Part shown: positions 15,127 through 22,291 of the stretch, one piece after another
Numbering within the stretch: the stretch's first letter is position 1
Layout of the letters: each line of letters opens with the position of its first letter
NCBI GenBank assembly: GCA_002452515.1
Contig: DKEN01000079.1
Coordinates: 1-22,291 of the forward strand
Length of the DNA stretch: 22,291 nucleotides
Direction: 5' to 3'
Source of the DNA: Spartobacteria bacterium UBA6821
GTDB lineage: Bacteria; Verrucomicrobiota; Verrucomicrobiia; Chthoniobacterales; UBA6821
Program-made: the position numbers and the translations under genes
Notes under the pieces: generated by a model
Databases searched by the model: none
What the model was told of the DNA's origin: nothing
Seen by the model: only the letters and a program-made list of their open reading frames with translations

Positions 15127-15474
15127 ATGGATAACTACCTCTCAGAAAGCAGAATCTGGCTGAAATCAACCCCTCACATTCGAGTTTTAGAGAACAAACT
15201 GATTTTGGTAGTGGATGGTGTCTCTGAATATCAATCCCGACTTTCCGTGATCTATGATCAGGCTCGAAATTCCGAATCTGACAGATGCACTGTCAGTGTC
15301 TTTCAACCCTTCAATGCCGATTCGCACTGGAAAACGCCCTTGCCGGACACGATCCAACCACCCTCCATGGCGCATTTTAGGGAGCAGTATTTAAGCCAGG
15401 CCGCAGTAGAGTTGATTGGTGATGCTATTGACGAACTGCATGGTGAACTTATGATCGTTATTCCCCAGGAATGA
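15127..15474 (+). CDS. Unknown protein upstream of the lipocalin
   Basis: This 115-residue, mildly acidic soluble protein has no signal peptide or membrane segment. The first half suggests a beta-rich fold (HIRVLENKLILVVDGVSEYQSRL), the middle is polar with Pro residues, and the last third is helical and acidic (QAAVELIGDAIDELHGELMIVIPQE). I do not recognise a family or motif. The stop TGA overlaps the lipocalin ATG as ATGA (15471-15474), so the two are very probably translated together, which is the main evidence that it is a real gene. No Shine-Dalgarno sequence is visible before its ATG. It probably acts in the cytoplasm, unlike its exported neighbour. Confidence 0.65.
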   Translation: MDNYLSESRIWLKSTPHIRVLENKLILVVDGVSEYQSRLSVIYDQARNSESDRCTVSVFQPFNADSHWKTPLPDTIQPPSMAHFREQYLSQAAVELIGDAIDELHGELMIVIPQE

Positions 15475-16055
15475 AGACTCATCCCCCAATAATATCACGA
15501 AATCTCATCCGTTTGGTAGCAATCGGGATGCTCGCAGTAGGCATCAGCTTGATCGATACAAGCTGCACTTCCTCCTTGAAAAATCCACCACCCACAGCCG
15601 CGACCGTGGATATTTCACGCTATGCGGGACGGTGGTATGAAATAGCGCGGCTCCCAATGCCATTCCAGAAAGCCGACGAATCTGCGATAGCAGAGTATGG
15701 CTTGTTACCTAACGGCACTCTTTCCGTGCACAATATAGCGACTCGTCCCGACGGCACACAGCATGACATCCATGGCTATGCTGAGATATTGAATGCCCCG
15801 GAGAATACGAAACTTGCCGTTCACTTTACCACATGGTTTGCACCATTCATCCCCATTCCCAAGCAGGGCAACTATTGGATTCTCTATGTGGACGAAAATT
15901 ATCAGCAGGCGATTGTAGGAACTCCTGACCGAAAATATCTATGGATTCTAGCGCGCACCCCGAAGATATCGGATCATCAATTTCAAGATCTGGTGAAGTT
16001 TTCCGAGAAACTTGGTTTTGATCTCTCGAGATTAATTCGTGATCCCAGGTCCTGA
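15471..16055 (+). CDS. blc: Bacterial lipocalin, Blc-like
   Basis: Blc-type lipocalins are envelope proteins that bind fatty acids or lysophospholipids and are linked to membrane stress and repair. This 194-residue protein has the first lipocalin signature GRWYEIARLP (53-62), the central region with WFAPFIPIPKQGNYWILYVDE, and the late signature AIVGTPDRKYLWILARTP (147-164). The N-terminus is a signal sequence ending near SLIDTSC (C32). A Cys at this place suggests a lipoprotein like E. coli Blc, but the lipobox is imperfect because Asp stands at the -3 position, so lipidation is uncertain. The ATG overlaps the stop of the preceding unknown gene. No clear terminator follows; a structured noncoding stretch begins about 125 bp later. 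Confidence 0.93.
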   Translation: MKTHPPIISRNLIRLVAIGMLAVGISLIDTSCTSSLKNPPPTAATVDISRYAGRWYEIARLPMPFQKADESAIAEYGLLPNGTLSVHNIATRPDGTQHDIHGYAEILNAPENTKLAVHFTTWFAPFIPIPKQGNYWILYVDENYQQAIVGTPDRKYLWILARTPKISDHQFQDLVKFSEKLGFDLSRLIRDPRS

Positions 16056-16379
16056 AGGCCCCAAAACGCCCTAGTGGATTCAGGGAACAGGGGCATCGGG
16101 AACCGTTCAGATAGAGTTCAATGGACTCATCTTGGGGGCAAAGCTAGTGCCTGACTCCCAGCTCGATAGTGCGGAATTATCAGAGCTGGATCTGGATAAA
16201 AACCAGAGCCCGGCTCTAATGCTTCGCCGGGGAAGCCAGTAATACCTCGGTAGGCACTGGTAGGGCTTCACCCTATGGCGATCGCATCCCATTCCGGTAG
16301 ATTGGTGGGACTGAAAAGAAGGTGATTCGAGCAATTTCTGATCTCCTCCAATTCGAAAACAAGCACTGGAAAAATTAAA
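16056..16379. other. Noncoding stretch with a run of hairpins
   Basis: About 320 bp without a gene. Between 16182 and 16275 there are four adjacent hairpins, described in the next entry. The rest shows no marked element. It may be the long leader of the DUF892 gene at 16380 or hold a separate small RNA. Confidence 0.4.
16182..16275. ncRNA. Candidate structured RNA (four consecutive hairpins)
   Basis: Consecutive stems are AGAGC/GCTCT (16182-16217, with inner CTGG/CCAG), GCTTC/GAAGC (16221-16236), CCAGT/ACTGG with inner TAC/GTA (16236-16260), and TAGGG/CCCTA (16261-16275). Individually they are short; their head-to-tail packing in noncoding DNA is the evidence. No known RNA family was recognised, and strand is not certain. 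Confidence 0.3.
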
Positions 16380-16913
16380 ATGAATGCATTGAAAAAATTA
16401 TTTCTCGATGAATTAGCCGACCGCTATGACTCCGAGAAGCAGCTCGTACGGGCTATGCCGATCATGATCAAAATCGCAACCTGCGAAGATTTGAAAACAT
16501 TGATCCAAAATCACCTCTCTGAAACAGAGGGCCATGTCCAGACACTTGAACGGGTCTTTGAGACTTTTGATGAGAAACCCAAAACTAGAAAGTGTGAAGC
16601 CACCATCGGTTTGCTGAAAGAAGGTGACGAACTTGCAGATCGATTGAAAGGATCGGATTCTCTCAACGCTGCCCTGATCTCCACCGCTCAGAAGATCGAA
16701 CATTACGAAATCGCCTCCTACGGGTGCCTTCATGAATGGGCAAACGTCTTGGGTAATCGCGAGGCTGCCGAACTTCTCGAGGATGTTCTGGAAGAGGAAA
16801 AAGCAGCCAATGAGAGTCTCATCGAATTGGCTCGGTGCTGCTGTAATCGTGAGGCGTTTGGCGAGGATGCTTCGGGCGAGTCCGTTCTGGTTGTGGAAAG
16901 CTATTCCAACTGA
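16380..16913 (+). CDS. DUF892 ferritin-like protein (YciE/YciF family)
   Basis: The 177-residue protein is an all-helical member of the YciE/YciF (DUF892) family, which has a ferritin-like four-helix bundle with a di-iron type site and is induced by stress in enterobacteria. The typical start KKLFLDELADRYDSEKQLVRAMP (5-27) is present, followed by ETEGHVQTLERVFE (about 48-61) with the E-x-x-H pair, EHYEIASYGCL (about 107-117) and EEEKAANESL (about 138-147), which supply the metal-binding Glu and His residues. The C-terminus has a CCC stretch and an extra acidic tail unlike the core family. The biochemical role of the family is unsettled. It follows the hairpin-rich noncoding stretch and is closed by a strong terminator, so it is probably a single-gene unit. 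Confidence 0.92.
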   Translation: MNALKKLFLDELADRYDSEKQLVRAMPIMIKIATCEDLKTLIQNHLSETEGHVQTLERVFETFDEKPKTRKCEATIGLLKEGDELADRLKGSDSLNAALISTAQKIEHYEIASYGCLHEWANVLGNREAAELLEDVLEEEKAANESLIELARCCCNREAFGEDASGESVLVVESYSN

Positions 16914-16949
16914 TCAGTCTGACATCCCCTCCGATTTCAAAATTCAGGC

Positions 16950-17004
16950 TTAGGCCATCTAGGTGCTATTCATAGAGGAAGCACCTGATGGCTAAAGCAT
17001 TTTT
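16950..17004 (+). terminator. Long rho-independent terminator
   Basis: TTAG-CCATC-AGGTGCT (16950-16967, with two single-base bulges) pairs with AGCACCT-GATGG-CTAA (16980-16995), 16 bp in all. A T-run follows at 17000-17004. It lies about 36 bp after the DUF892 stop. Confidence 0.88.
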
Positions 17005-17243
17005 ATCCCTTCAATCAAAAAGCCAATCCCCGCATTTTCTAGAGAAAAAGTGGAGGTTTTGGTGCCGCTTCACAAATTCTCTACAGATGCCATCGTGCGA
17101 TTTTACGGAGCGAAGAGAACCCTCCTAGCTTTATTCTGTTAGTAGTGTCTTTCGACTGCATCAGTTCCCTAAATTTCTATCTGGGAAATTGCACGGATCA
17201 TTTCTTGGCATGGAGGCATTCCTTTTCTAGTTTCAAGGCCATG

Positions 17244-18374
17244 ATGACTTTTTTCCCGCGTCTGGTTTTCGCCGTTCTGGTTGCCGGTCTTTCGCTCACC
17301 GCCTGCTCAAAAAAACAGGAGATCGGAATTCCGGTTGGGCAGTTCACTTCCCTGACTGGGGCGCAGGCAAGTTGGGGGCAAAGCACCCAAAGGGGAGGGG
17401 CACTCGCCCTGGATGAGATCAATGGAGCTGGCGGAGTTTTGAATCAACCTCTGCGTTTGATCACCAAGGACAATCAATCCAAACCCGGTGAGACATCGAC
17501 TGCCGTGCGTGAACTCATCACTCGTGACAAGGTTGTGGCACTCCTCGGTGAAGTGGCTTCCGGAAGGTCCTTGGAGGCTGCACCCATCGCACAGCGCAGC
17601 GGTATCCCGATGATTTCCCCTGGTGCAACCAATGAAAAAGTGACGGAAACGGGCGATCATATTTTCAGGGTATGCTTCATCGATCCCTTTCAAGGAACTG
17701 TTTGCGCAAAATTTGCTCACAAGCTCGGTGCAATAAAGGCTGCACTTCTCGTCGATGTGTCCAAGGATTACAGCATCGGACTCGCGAAGAGTTTCAAACA
17801 GGAATTTGAGAAGGAAGGGGGAACCATCACAGGCCAGCAGAGCTATAGCGGGGGGGACAAGGATTTCAGCGCCCAGTTGACGGCCATCAAAGCCGACAAT
17901 CCTCAGGTTATCTTCCTTCCAGCTTATTACACGGAGGCTCCACTAATCATCCGCCAGGCACGCCAACTCGGCATCACGATACCCTTCATCGGTGGTGACG
18001 GCTGGGATTCACCCGAACTTGTCCAGGTCGGCGGGGATGCTGTAGAGGGGTGCTATTTTTCAAATCACTTTTCCAATCAGAGCACCGACCCGCAGGTTGT
18101 GGCTTTCGTACAGAACTACCGCAAGAAATATGGTGAAGACCCCGACGCCATGGCTGCACTTAGTTATGACAGCGTCAATTTGCTTGCCGATGCCATGAAG
18201 CGTGCCGGAACAACAGATCCAGCAAAGGTCACGGCAGCCCTGGCGGCCACGAAAGATTTTTCAGGAGTGACGGGAAAAATCACTTTTGACGAGCATCGCA
18301 ACCCGATCAAGCCAGCTGTGATCCTGCAAGTGAAGGGTGGTAAGTTCAACTATGTCGAGTCAGTTGCTCCTTAG
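17244..18374 (+). CDS. Branched-chain amino-acid-type ABC substrate-binding lipoprotein
   Basis: This 376-residue protein is a type I periplasmic binding protein of the LivK/LivJ kind (Peripla_BP_6), which feeds amino acids or related compounds to a Liv-type ABC importer. A lipoprotein signal ends in the good lipobox LTAC (C21 counted from ATG 17244). Family elements follow: PVGQFTSLTGAQASWG with QRGGALALDEINGAGGVLNQPLRL, the AVRELITRDKVVALLGEVAS segment, PMISPGATN, and in the second lobe PAYYTEAPLIIRQARQLGI and DAMAALSYDSVNLLADAM. The frame reaches back to 17145, but the lipobox needs the later start, and AAGG lies 5 nt before ATG 17244. No permease or ATPase of the Liv type is in the window, so it is an orphan here. 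It converges on murI with only about 40 bp between. Confidence 0.92.
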   Translation: MTFFPRLVFAVLVAGLSLTACSKKQEIGIPVGQFTSLTGAQASWGQSTQRGGALALDEINGAGGVLNQPLRLITKDNQSKPGETSTAVRELITRDKVVALLGEVASGRSLEAAPIAQRSGIPMISPGATNEKVTETGDHIFRVCFIDPFQGTVCAKFAHKLGAIKAALLVDVSKDYSIGLAKSFKQEFEKEGGTITGQQSYSGGDKDFSAQLTAIKADNPQVIFLPAYYTEAPLIIRQARQLGITIPFIGGDGWDSPELVQVGGDAVEGCYFSNHFSNQSTDPQVVAFVQNYRKKYGEDPDAMAALSYDSVNLLADAMKRAGTTDPAKVTAALAATKDFSGVTGKITFDEHRNPIKPAVILQVKGGKFNYVESVAP

Positions 18375-18416
18375 GGAAATGTTGTTTGAGGAGCTTTCGA
18401 TCCGCTGAAGAGAAGA

Positions 18417-19247
18417 TTATTTGCCTACCTTGCGGATGTTCAGGGAGTCGATGGTCAGATCAAGCGACTTCTCCGCAATTCGTAAAAAGCCTTCAGAAGA
18501 ATCGGTCAGTAGCACATCAAGGCGCGACTCTCCTTCCGGAAGAACACTACCCGAAGGGGAAATCAAGGCGCGGACGGCAAGGGCGCAGTTTTCAGCGGAA
18601 TCCACAAGGGTGACTCGCTTGCCGCAAACCCTGCCAATGAGGCTTTTCAAGAGCGGGTAGTGGGTACAGCCAAGTACGAGGGTATCGATGCCGGCGCGCA
18701 GGAGCGGCTCCAGATAACGTCGGAGCATGGTGCGGGTGATATCATCGTCAAAAAGTCCCTCCTCGATCAGGGGAACAAGCAGGGGACAGGCGACTGCCGT
18801 GACGCTGACTGCCGGATCGAGTGCTTTGATCGCCTTCCCATAGGCATCACTTGTGATCGTTGCGCGTGTGGCGATGACTCCTATTCGTCCATTGCGGGTG
18901 GCAAGAACGGCCGCTGCAGCACCCGGTTCAATCACTCCAACAAGTGGAACAGGATAGGATAGGGAGAGTGACGGAACGGCCAGTGCCGAAGCTGTGTTGC
19001 AGGCAGCCACGATCATCTTGGCTCCTTCGGCGACAAGAAGATCAGAGATTTCTTTGCTGTAACGGGTGACGGTTTCTGGACTTTTTCCTCCGTACGGAAC
19101 CCGGGCGGTATCTCCCAGATAAAGGATTTTCTCTCCGGGAAGAGTGCGTCGAAGCGCCGCGACGACAGTAAGGCCACCGATGCCGGAATCAAAGACACCG
19201 ATCGGGTGTCCGGAATTTTTGGAATCTACGGGAATCGCAGCACTCAT
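18417..19247 (-). CDS. murI: Glutamate racemase
   Basis: MurI makes D-glutamate from L-glutamate for peptidoglycan, in the cytoplasm and without cofactor. The 276-residue protein has the catalytic pair in FDSGIGGL (D20, S21) and the acid/base cysteines in AACNTASA (C83) and LGCTHYPLL (C194, with H196). YLGDTARVPYGGKS (43-56) is also diagnostic. Length is normal and the protein looks intact. It lies 45 bp downstream of the metal ABC permease on the same strand, so it may be read from the hupE operon or from its own promoter. A functional tie to metal uptake is not expected. The ATG at 19247 fits the family N-terminus. Confidence 0.96.
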   Translation of the reverse strand: MSAAIPVDSKNSGHPIGVFDSGIGGLTVVAALRRTLPGEKILYLGDTARVPYGGKSPETVTRYSKEISDLLVAEGAKMIVAACNTASALAVPSLSLSYPVPLVGVIEPGAAAAVLATRNGRIGVIATRATITSDAYGKAIKALDPAVSVTAVACPLLVPLIEEGLFDDDITRTMLRRYLEPLLRAGIDTLVLGCTHYPLLKSLIGRVCGKRVTLVDSAENCALAVRALISPSGSVLPEGESRLDVLLTDSSEGFLRIAEKSLDLTIDSLNIRKVGK

Positions 19248-19292
19248 CAGCTGATTAGCATCCCCCGCCGTGGATCATTTTCGCAAGAAAGA

Positions 19293-20267
19293 TCATGATC
19301 CTTCTTGGTGATCACCTGATTGGAACGATTTATCAGGGTGAAGCATCTCGTGATCATGTCCCTGATGGCCTTCCCAACGTTCGAGTGACTCCTCATGAAA
19401 GTGACGTAAATGAAGGAGGCGTGCCACGATTCCATAGCGTGGAGAGAAGAGATAGGCGGCACCTAGGAAGATCGCTAGAATCATGATGATGCAGGGACCG
19501 GAAGGGATATTGGCAAAAAAGGAAAGGAAGAGTCCGCTGACCGAGCCAAGAAGGCCAAGAACGGCACCCCCCCATAACATGCGGGAAAAGGAGTCGGTCA
19601 GAAGATAAGCTGTGGCGGCTGGCAGAATAAGAAGTCCAAGTGAAAGGAGTACTCCGACGGCCTGCAGGGAGGCGACGAGTCCGAGTACGGTGAGGACCAG
19701 CAATCCAGTCTCCAACCATGAGACACGAACTCCTGAAGCACGAGCCACAGCCGCATCGAAGAGGGTGAGTAGCAACGGGCGCTGAAAGATGACGAGAGTT
19801 GTGAGTGTCAGGAAGGCCGCCGCATAGGCAATCCAGAGATCACCGTTGCTCACGCCCAGAATATTACCGAAGAGAAAATGTGTCAGATCTACCTTCACCC
19901 GAGAAAATCTGATCAAGACGATGCCCAAGGCAAAAGCGATGATATAGAGCGAAGCCACAGCTGTTTCATCCTTGAGTCGAGAGTTGCGAGCAATCAGCGC
20001 TCCTCCGAGAGCAACGAGCAGTGCGGCAATAAGTCCACCGAGCAGAAGTCCGCCGGGAGAGAGGCCGACCAGCATTGCGGCAACTGCCATGCCCGGGAGA
20101 AGTGAATGAGAGAGAGCATCTGCAAGCAACGCCTGCCGTCGCAGCACAATGAAAGTTCCGAGAAATCCGTTGGTGAAGCCGATCATCGCACAGGAGAGCA
20201 GGGCGCGCTGCATGAAGGCATAGCCAAAAGGCTCCAGAAAGGAGTTGATGAAGGAAGAGTGGATCAT
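19293..20267 (-). CDS. Metal (Mn/Zn/Fe) ABC transporter permease with His-rich tail
   Basis: This 324-residue protein is a member of the ABC-3 family (ZnuB/MntB/SitC/SitD), with about eight or nine membrane helices. The start EPFGYAFMQRALLSCAMIGF...GTFIVLRRQALLADALSHS is typical, with the DALSHS loop, as are GVRVSWLETGLLVLTVLGLVASLQAVGVLLSLGLLILPAATA and the GCxxG-like end of the last helices. The last 39 residues hold eight His (HLRHFH, GHQGHDHE, LHP, DH), a probable cytoplasmic metal-binding or sensing tail. I chose ATG 20267 over a frame reaching 20333 because it forms ATGA with the ATPase stop and has GGAGAGGG upstream. The operon holds the ATPase just upstream but no ZnuA-type binding protein. 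Which metal is moved is not certain. Confidence 0.93.
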   Translation of the reverse strand: MIHSSFINSFLEPFGYAFMQRALLSCAMIGFTNGFLGTFIVLRRQALLADALSHSLLPGMAVAAMLVGLSPGGLLLGGLIAALLVALGGALIARNSRLKDETAVASLYIIAFALGIVLIRFSRVKVDLTHFLFGNILGVSNGDLWIAYAAAFLTLTTLVIFQRPLLLTLFDAAVARASGVRVSWLETGLLVLTVLGLVASLQAVGVLLSLGLLILPAATAYLLTDSFSRMLWGGAVLGLLGSVSGLFLSFFANIPSGPCIIMILAIFLGAAYLFSPRYGIVARLLHLRHFHEESLERWEGHQGHDHEMLHPDKSFQSGDHQEGS

Positions 20268-21037
20268 ATTTGGTGCGCCCTCTCCTTCATACGATGATGT
20301 TCCCCGGAATAAATCGCCGTGCCGTAGGCGCATTCGAGATGGCGTGGAGCAAGGGCTTCGGGAAGAGGGCCACTGGAGACAAGTTCTCCGTTGAGGAGAA
20401 TCGCGGAGTCGAAGAGGGCTTCTGCTTCGTCGATCGCATGGTGCGAAACAAGAAGCAGTTTGCCCCGTTGCTTGAGTGTCTGGAGGGCCTCCGCAAGGGC
20501 ATTGCTGCTGGTGCGATCAAGTCCGGCAAAGGGCTCGTCGAGAAGGTAAATGTCCGCTTCCTGTGCCCAGGCGCGGGCCAGAAAGGCTCGTTGTTGCTGC
20601 CCCCCTGAGAGCGCCTTGATCTGGCGATCTGCCAGGGGAGTCAGTCGGAAGAGTTCCAGAGCATCGCCCACTGCGGTGCAATCAGTTGGAGAGAATTTCC
20701 CCAGAAGTCCCACGTGTTGATAGCGACCCATCTCCACGAGTCCTTCGACAGTGACGGGAAAATCCCAATCAATGGTTTCCCGTTGCGGGAGGTAGGCAAT
20801 CCGTGATGCCGTTCCTGAAACTTTCCCCCCTCCGATAAAAATTTGACCTGTTTCCGGAGTGAGTAGGCCCGCTATGGTTTTGAGCAGGGTTGATTTTCCG
20901 GCTCCGTTCGGTCCGAAGAGTCCGACACAATGACCGGCCTCCAGTGCCAGATCGAGATGATGGATCGCCGGAATGCGGTGATAGCTTATGGTCAAATCCT
21001 CTATCCGGAGCAGCGGATGTTCATGATGGAGGCTCAT
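20264..21037 (-). CDS. Metal ABC transporter ATP-binding protein (Mn/Zn type)
   Basis: This 257-residue ATPase carries Walker A GPNGAGKST (42-50), Q-loop Q85, signature LSGGQQQR (143-150), Walker B IYLLDEPFAGLD (163-174) and the H-loop in LLVSHH. The segment LPQRETIDWDFPVTV (83-97) is diagnostic for the MntB/SitB/ZnuC-type ATPases of the manganese, zinc and iron importers. His-rich ends (SLHHEHP at the start, GEHHRMKERAHQ at the end) are notable. The ATG overlaps the stop of the upstream unknown gene, and the stop overlaps the permease ATG, both as ATGA, so the three are tightly coupled. It supplies energy for metal uptake together with the permease. Confidence 0.95.
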   Translation of the reverse strand: MSLHHEHPLLRIEDLTISYHRIPAIHHLDLALEAGHCVGLFGPNGAGKSTLLKTIAGLLTPETGQIFIGGGKVSGTASRIAYLPQRETIDWDFPVTVEGLVEMGRYQHVGLLGKFSPTDCTAVGDALELFRLTPLADRQIKALSGGQQQRAFLARAWAQEADIYLLDEPFAGLDRTSSNALAEALQTLKQRGKLLLVSHHAIDEAEALFDSAILLNGELVSSGPLPEALAPRHLECAYGTAIYSGEHHRMKERAHQI

Positions 21038-21495
21038 GGCAGAAAGGAATCTGGTACGGGCAGAGTGTCTTCGATCTGGCGCTGGCCCCAGAAGCTTTTT
21101 TCGAGATGGGATTGATAGCCGTGAACTAGCACTTCGACCCGAAGGGCATGAGGCTCCTCATCATTCCATTCCGCCGTGACGAGGAGATCGTCTCCTTTCC
21201 TGATACCGGTGGCAGCGCGATATTCTCCTTGAGAAATGCAGTTTGATTCGGTCAGTAGCTCGACTCCGTCCTGACTGACACTGCAATGGATCGGCGAGGG
21301 TGCGGCGTGAAGCAGGAGAGTAACAGGCAGGGAGGAGGTGATGCCGTTAGTAGATCCTTGCTTCGAATCAGGAATCGGTAAAACAGGCGCCTGAGGCAGT
21401 GTTTTTGATTTTTGCGTAACTTTGAATACCGGCCAAAAAACAACAATAAGCAGCAGAAGGATAACGGCGATCCGTAGAAGTGGGTTACCTTTCAT
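21034..21495 (-). CDS. Membrane-anchored protein of unknown function in the metal operon
   Basis: The 153-residue protein has one N-terminal membrane helix (about 8-24) with a Lys/Arg-containing start, so its body is periplasmic. A Pro- and Ser-rich linker (about 30-55) leads to a beta-rich domain (about 56-150: SLPVTLLLHAAPSPIHCSV, EYRAATGIRKGDDLLVTAEW, ALRVEVLVHGYQ). C71 and C86 could form a disulfide. I do not recognise the family. Its stop overlaps the ABC ATPase start and it follows hupE by 60 bp, so it belongs to this operon. The operon lacks a classical metal-binding protein; this product might assist metal handling in the periplasm, but it has only four His and no clear site (inference, weak). 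Confidence 0.75.
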   Translation of the reverse strand: MKGNPLLRIAVILLLLIVVFWPVFKVTQKSKTLPQAPVLPIPDSKQGSTNGITSSLPVTLLLHAAPSPIHCSVSQDGVELLTESNCISQGEYRAATGIRKGDDLLVTAEWNDEEPHALRVEVLVHGYQSHLEKSFWGQRQIEDTLPVPDSFLP

Positions 21496-21555
21496 TCGTC
21501 CAAAAGTAATTCAACATTCCCCTGATGGGCGAGGGGATAAGGGAACGATCAGAAC

Positions 21556-22152
21556 CTAGGCAACCGGCCAGATGAAGTCATAAACGGCGAACGCAAGGAT
21601 CATCAAACCCGCAAAACGGGTCATGATCATGAATTGGTTCCTGCGCAAGAAAAGACCCGTGCCCACGCCGAGTGCATGAAGAAGTGAAGTTGCGACGATC
21701 ATGCCCGCAAGATAGATGGCCGGAATAAGCCCTGCGGACATTTCCGCCCCATGAGCATAACCATGGCAGAGTCCGCCTGCTCCGACAAAGAGAGCGGCGA
21801 TGATGAGCGGAGGATTCCAAGCCATGCCGAGGGCGGCACCAAGCAGAATGATTGAGGCGAGGATTCCTGATTCAGCGACTGGAGCATGAAATCCCGAGAG
21901 GCCAACGAGTCCTCCAAGAATCATGGATCCAACAAACGAAGCAGGAAGCACCCAGAGCGCACGCCCTCCCATTTGAACGGCCCAGAGACCAACGGCAACC
22001 ATGACGACCAGGTGATCGATTCCAGTAAATGGATGAAAAAATCCTGCCTGCGCCGCCTCTGTTCCTCCTAGCCCGTGAAAGATGGGAGGGTGAGCCATCG
22101 CCGGGAATGTCGATCCAAGAAGAATAAGTAGGGGGAGGAGGCTTTTTTTCAT
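21556..22152 (-). CDS. hupE: HupE/UreJ family nickel/cobalt permease
   Basis: HupE/UreJ proteins are secondary transporters for Ni2+ (or Co2+), often beside hydrogenase, urease or cobalamin genes. The 198-residue protein has a cleavable signal peptide (1-20, ending PAMA) and then the mature start HPPIFHG. The family motif HPFTGIDHLVVMVAVG is at 40-55, with H40, D46 and H47 as the presumed metal ligands, and the second motif GLCHGYAHGAE is at 127-137. Six membrane helices follow the usual pattern. It is the first gene of the minus-strand operon with an unknown anchored protein and a Mn/Zn-type ABC importer; no hydrogenase or urease gene is in view. A perfect 12-bp palindrome lies just upstream of the ATG and may be its operator. 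Confidence 0.92.
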   Translation of the reverse strand: MKKSLLPLLILLGSTFPAMAHPPIFHGLGGTEAAQAGFFHPFTGIDHLVVMVAVGLWAVQMGGRALWVLPASFVGSMILGGLVGLSGFHAPVAESGILASIILLGAALGMAWNPPLIIAALFVGAGGLCHGYAHGAEMSAGLIPAIYLAGMIVATSLLHALGVGTGLFLRRNQFMIMTRFAGLMILAFAVYDFIWPVA

Positions 22153-22158
22153 GGTGCG

Positions 22159-22170
22159 GTCAAATTTGAC
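22159..22170. promoter_or_regulatory. Perfect 12-bp palindrome before hupE, candidate operator
   Basis: GTCAAATTTGAC is a perfect palindrome whose edge lies 6 bp before the hupE ATG, where a ribosome binding site or transcription start would be. Such placement suits a metal-responsive repressor. No known MntR, Zur, Fur or NikR box is matched exactly, so the regulator is unknown. No clear Shine-Dalgarno sequence is present here. Confidence 0.4.
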
Positions 22171-22291
22171 AAACGGATTAGGGAACGTCCAGTTTCCAAT
22201 TTTATGCAGGAACTGGTGCGGGGAGTCCCCCGGCTGGAAAATCAGGTTCTGTTGGTTTGTTGATCTCTGCGGAGGGGGCGTCAGTCGGTGG

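Noticed and set aside
22153..22291. Cobalamin or nickel riboswitch upstream of hupE
   Set aside because: No B12-box-like or other known riboswitch core could be recognised, and the leader is cut by the window end.

Overview
The window looks like chromosomal DNA of a Gram-negative (diderm) bacterium. It encodes an outer-membrane beta-barrel protein with a C-terminal Phe, lipoproteins, a lipocalin, an HlyD-type adaptor with an FtsX-type ABC exporter, an L,D-transpeptidase-like protein and a glutamate racemase. The mix of zwf-opcA, a YwlE-type phosphatase joined to serine hydroxymethyltransferase, a lone nuoA and weak Shine-Dalgarno sequences fits Verrucomicrobiota or a related PVC lineage. That placement is inference; no rRNA or other marker is present to confirm it.

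Layout. (1) 1-800: a hairpin-rich, gene-poor stretch with a likely terminator, then a small HNH nuclease gene that looks accessory. (2) 798-5224, minus strand: opcA and zwf (pentose phosphate entry, 4-bp ATGA overlap), and upstream of them one open frame carrying an arginine-phosphatase-like LMW-PTP domain followed without a stop by a complete SHMT. (3) 5364-6375, plus strand: an unknown winged-helix-like small protein, nuoA, a stem-loop and tRNA-Ser(CGA). (4) 6376-9525: a secreted coiled-coil protein, an orphan ORF, an outer-membrane barrel with a strong terminator, a possible 55-residue ORF coupled to a Nudix hydrolase, and noncoding DNA. (5) 9526-14604: an Old Yellow Enzyme family oxidoreductase, a two-repeat L,D-transpeptidase-like protein with an altered active site, and a DevCAB/MacB-like permease-ATPase-adaptor operon. 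(6) 14713-17004: small membrane protein, unknown protein and lipocalin, then a structured noncoding stretch and a DUF892 (YciE/YciF-like) ferritin-like protein with a strong terminator. (7) 17244-18374: an orphan branched-chain amino-acid-type binding lipoprotein. (8) 22152-18417, minus strand: hupE, a membrane-anchored unknown protein, a Mn/Zn-type ABC ATPase and permease, then murI. A perfect 12-bp palindrome sits just before the hupE start.

Six gene pairs overlap by exactly ATGA (zwf/opcA, small ORF/nudix, permease/ATPase, unknown/lipocalin, ABC ATPase/permease, unknown/ABC ATPase), which suggests heavy use of translational coupling here. I did not find a clear-cut novel defence or mobile system. 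The most interesting items are the phosphatase-SHMT fusion, the metal-uptake operon with its palindrome and unknown partner, the multi-hairpin noncoding stretch at 16182-16275, the repeated intergenic 20-mer at 7690 and 9251, and the small ORF coupled to the Nudix gene.
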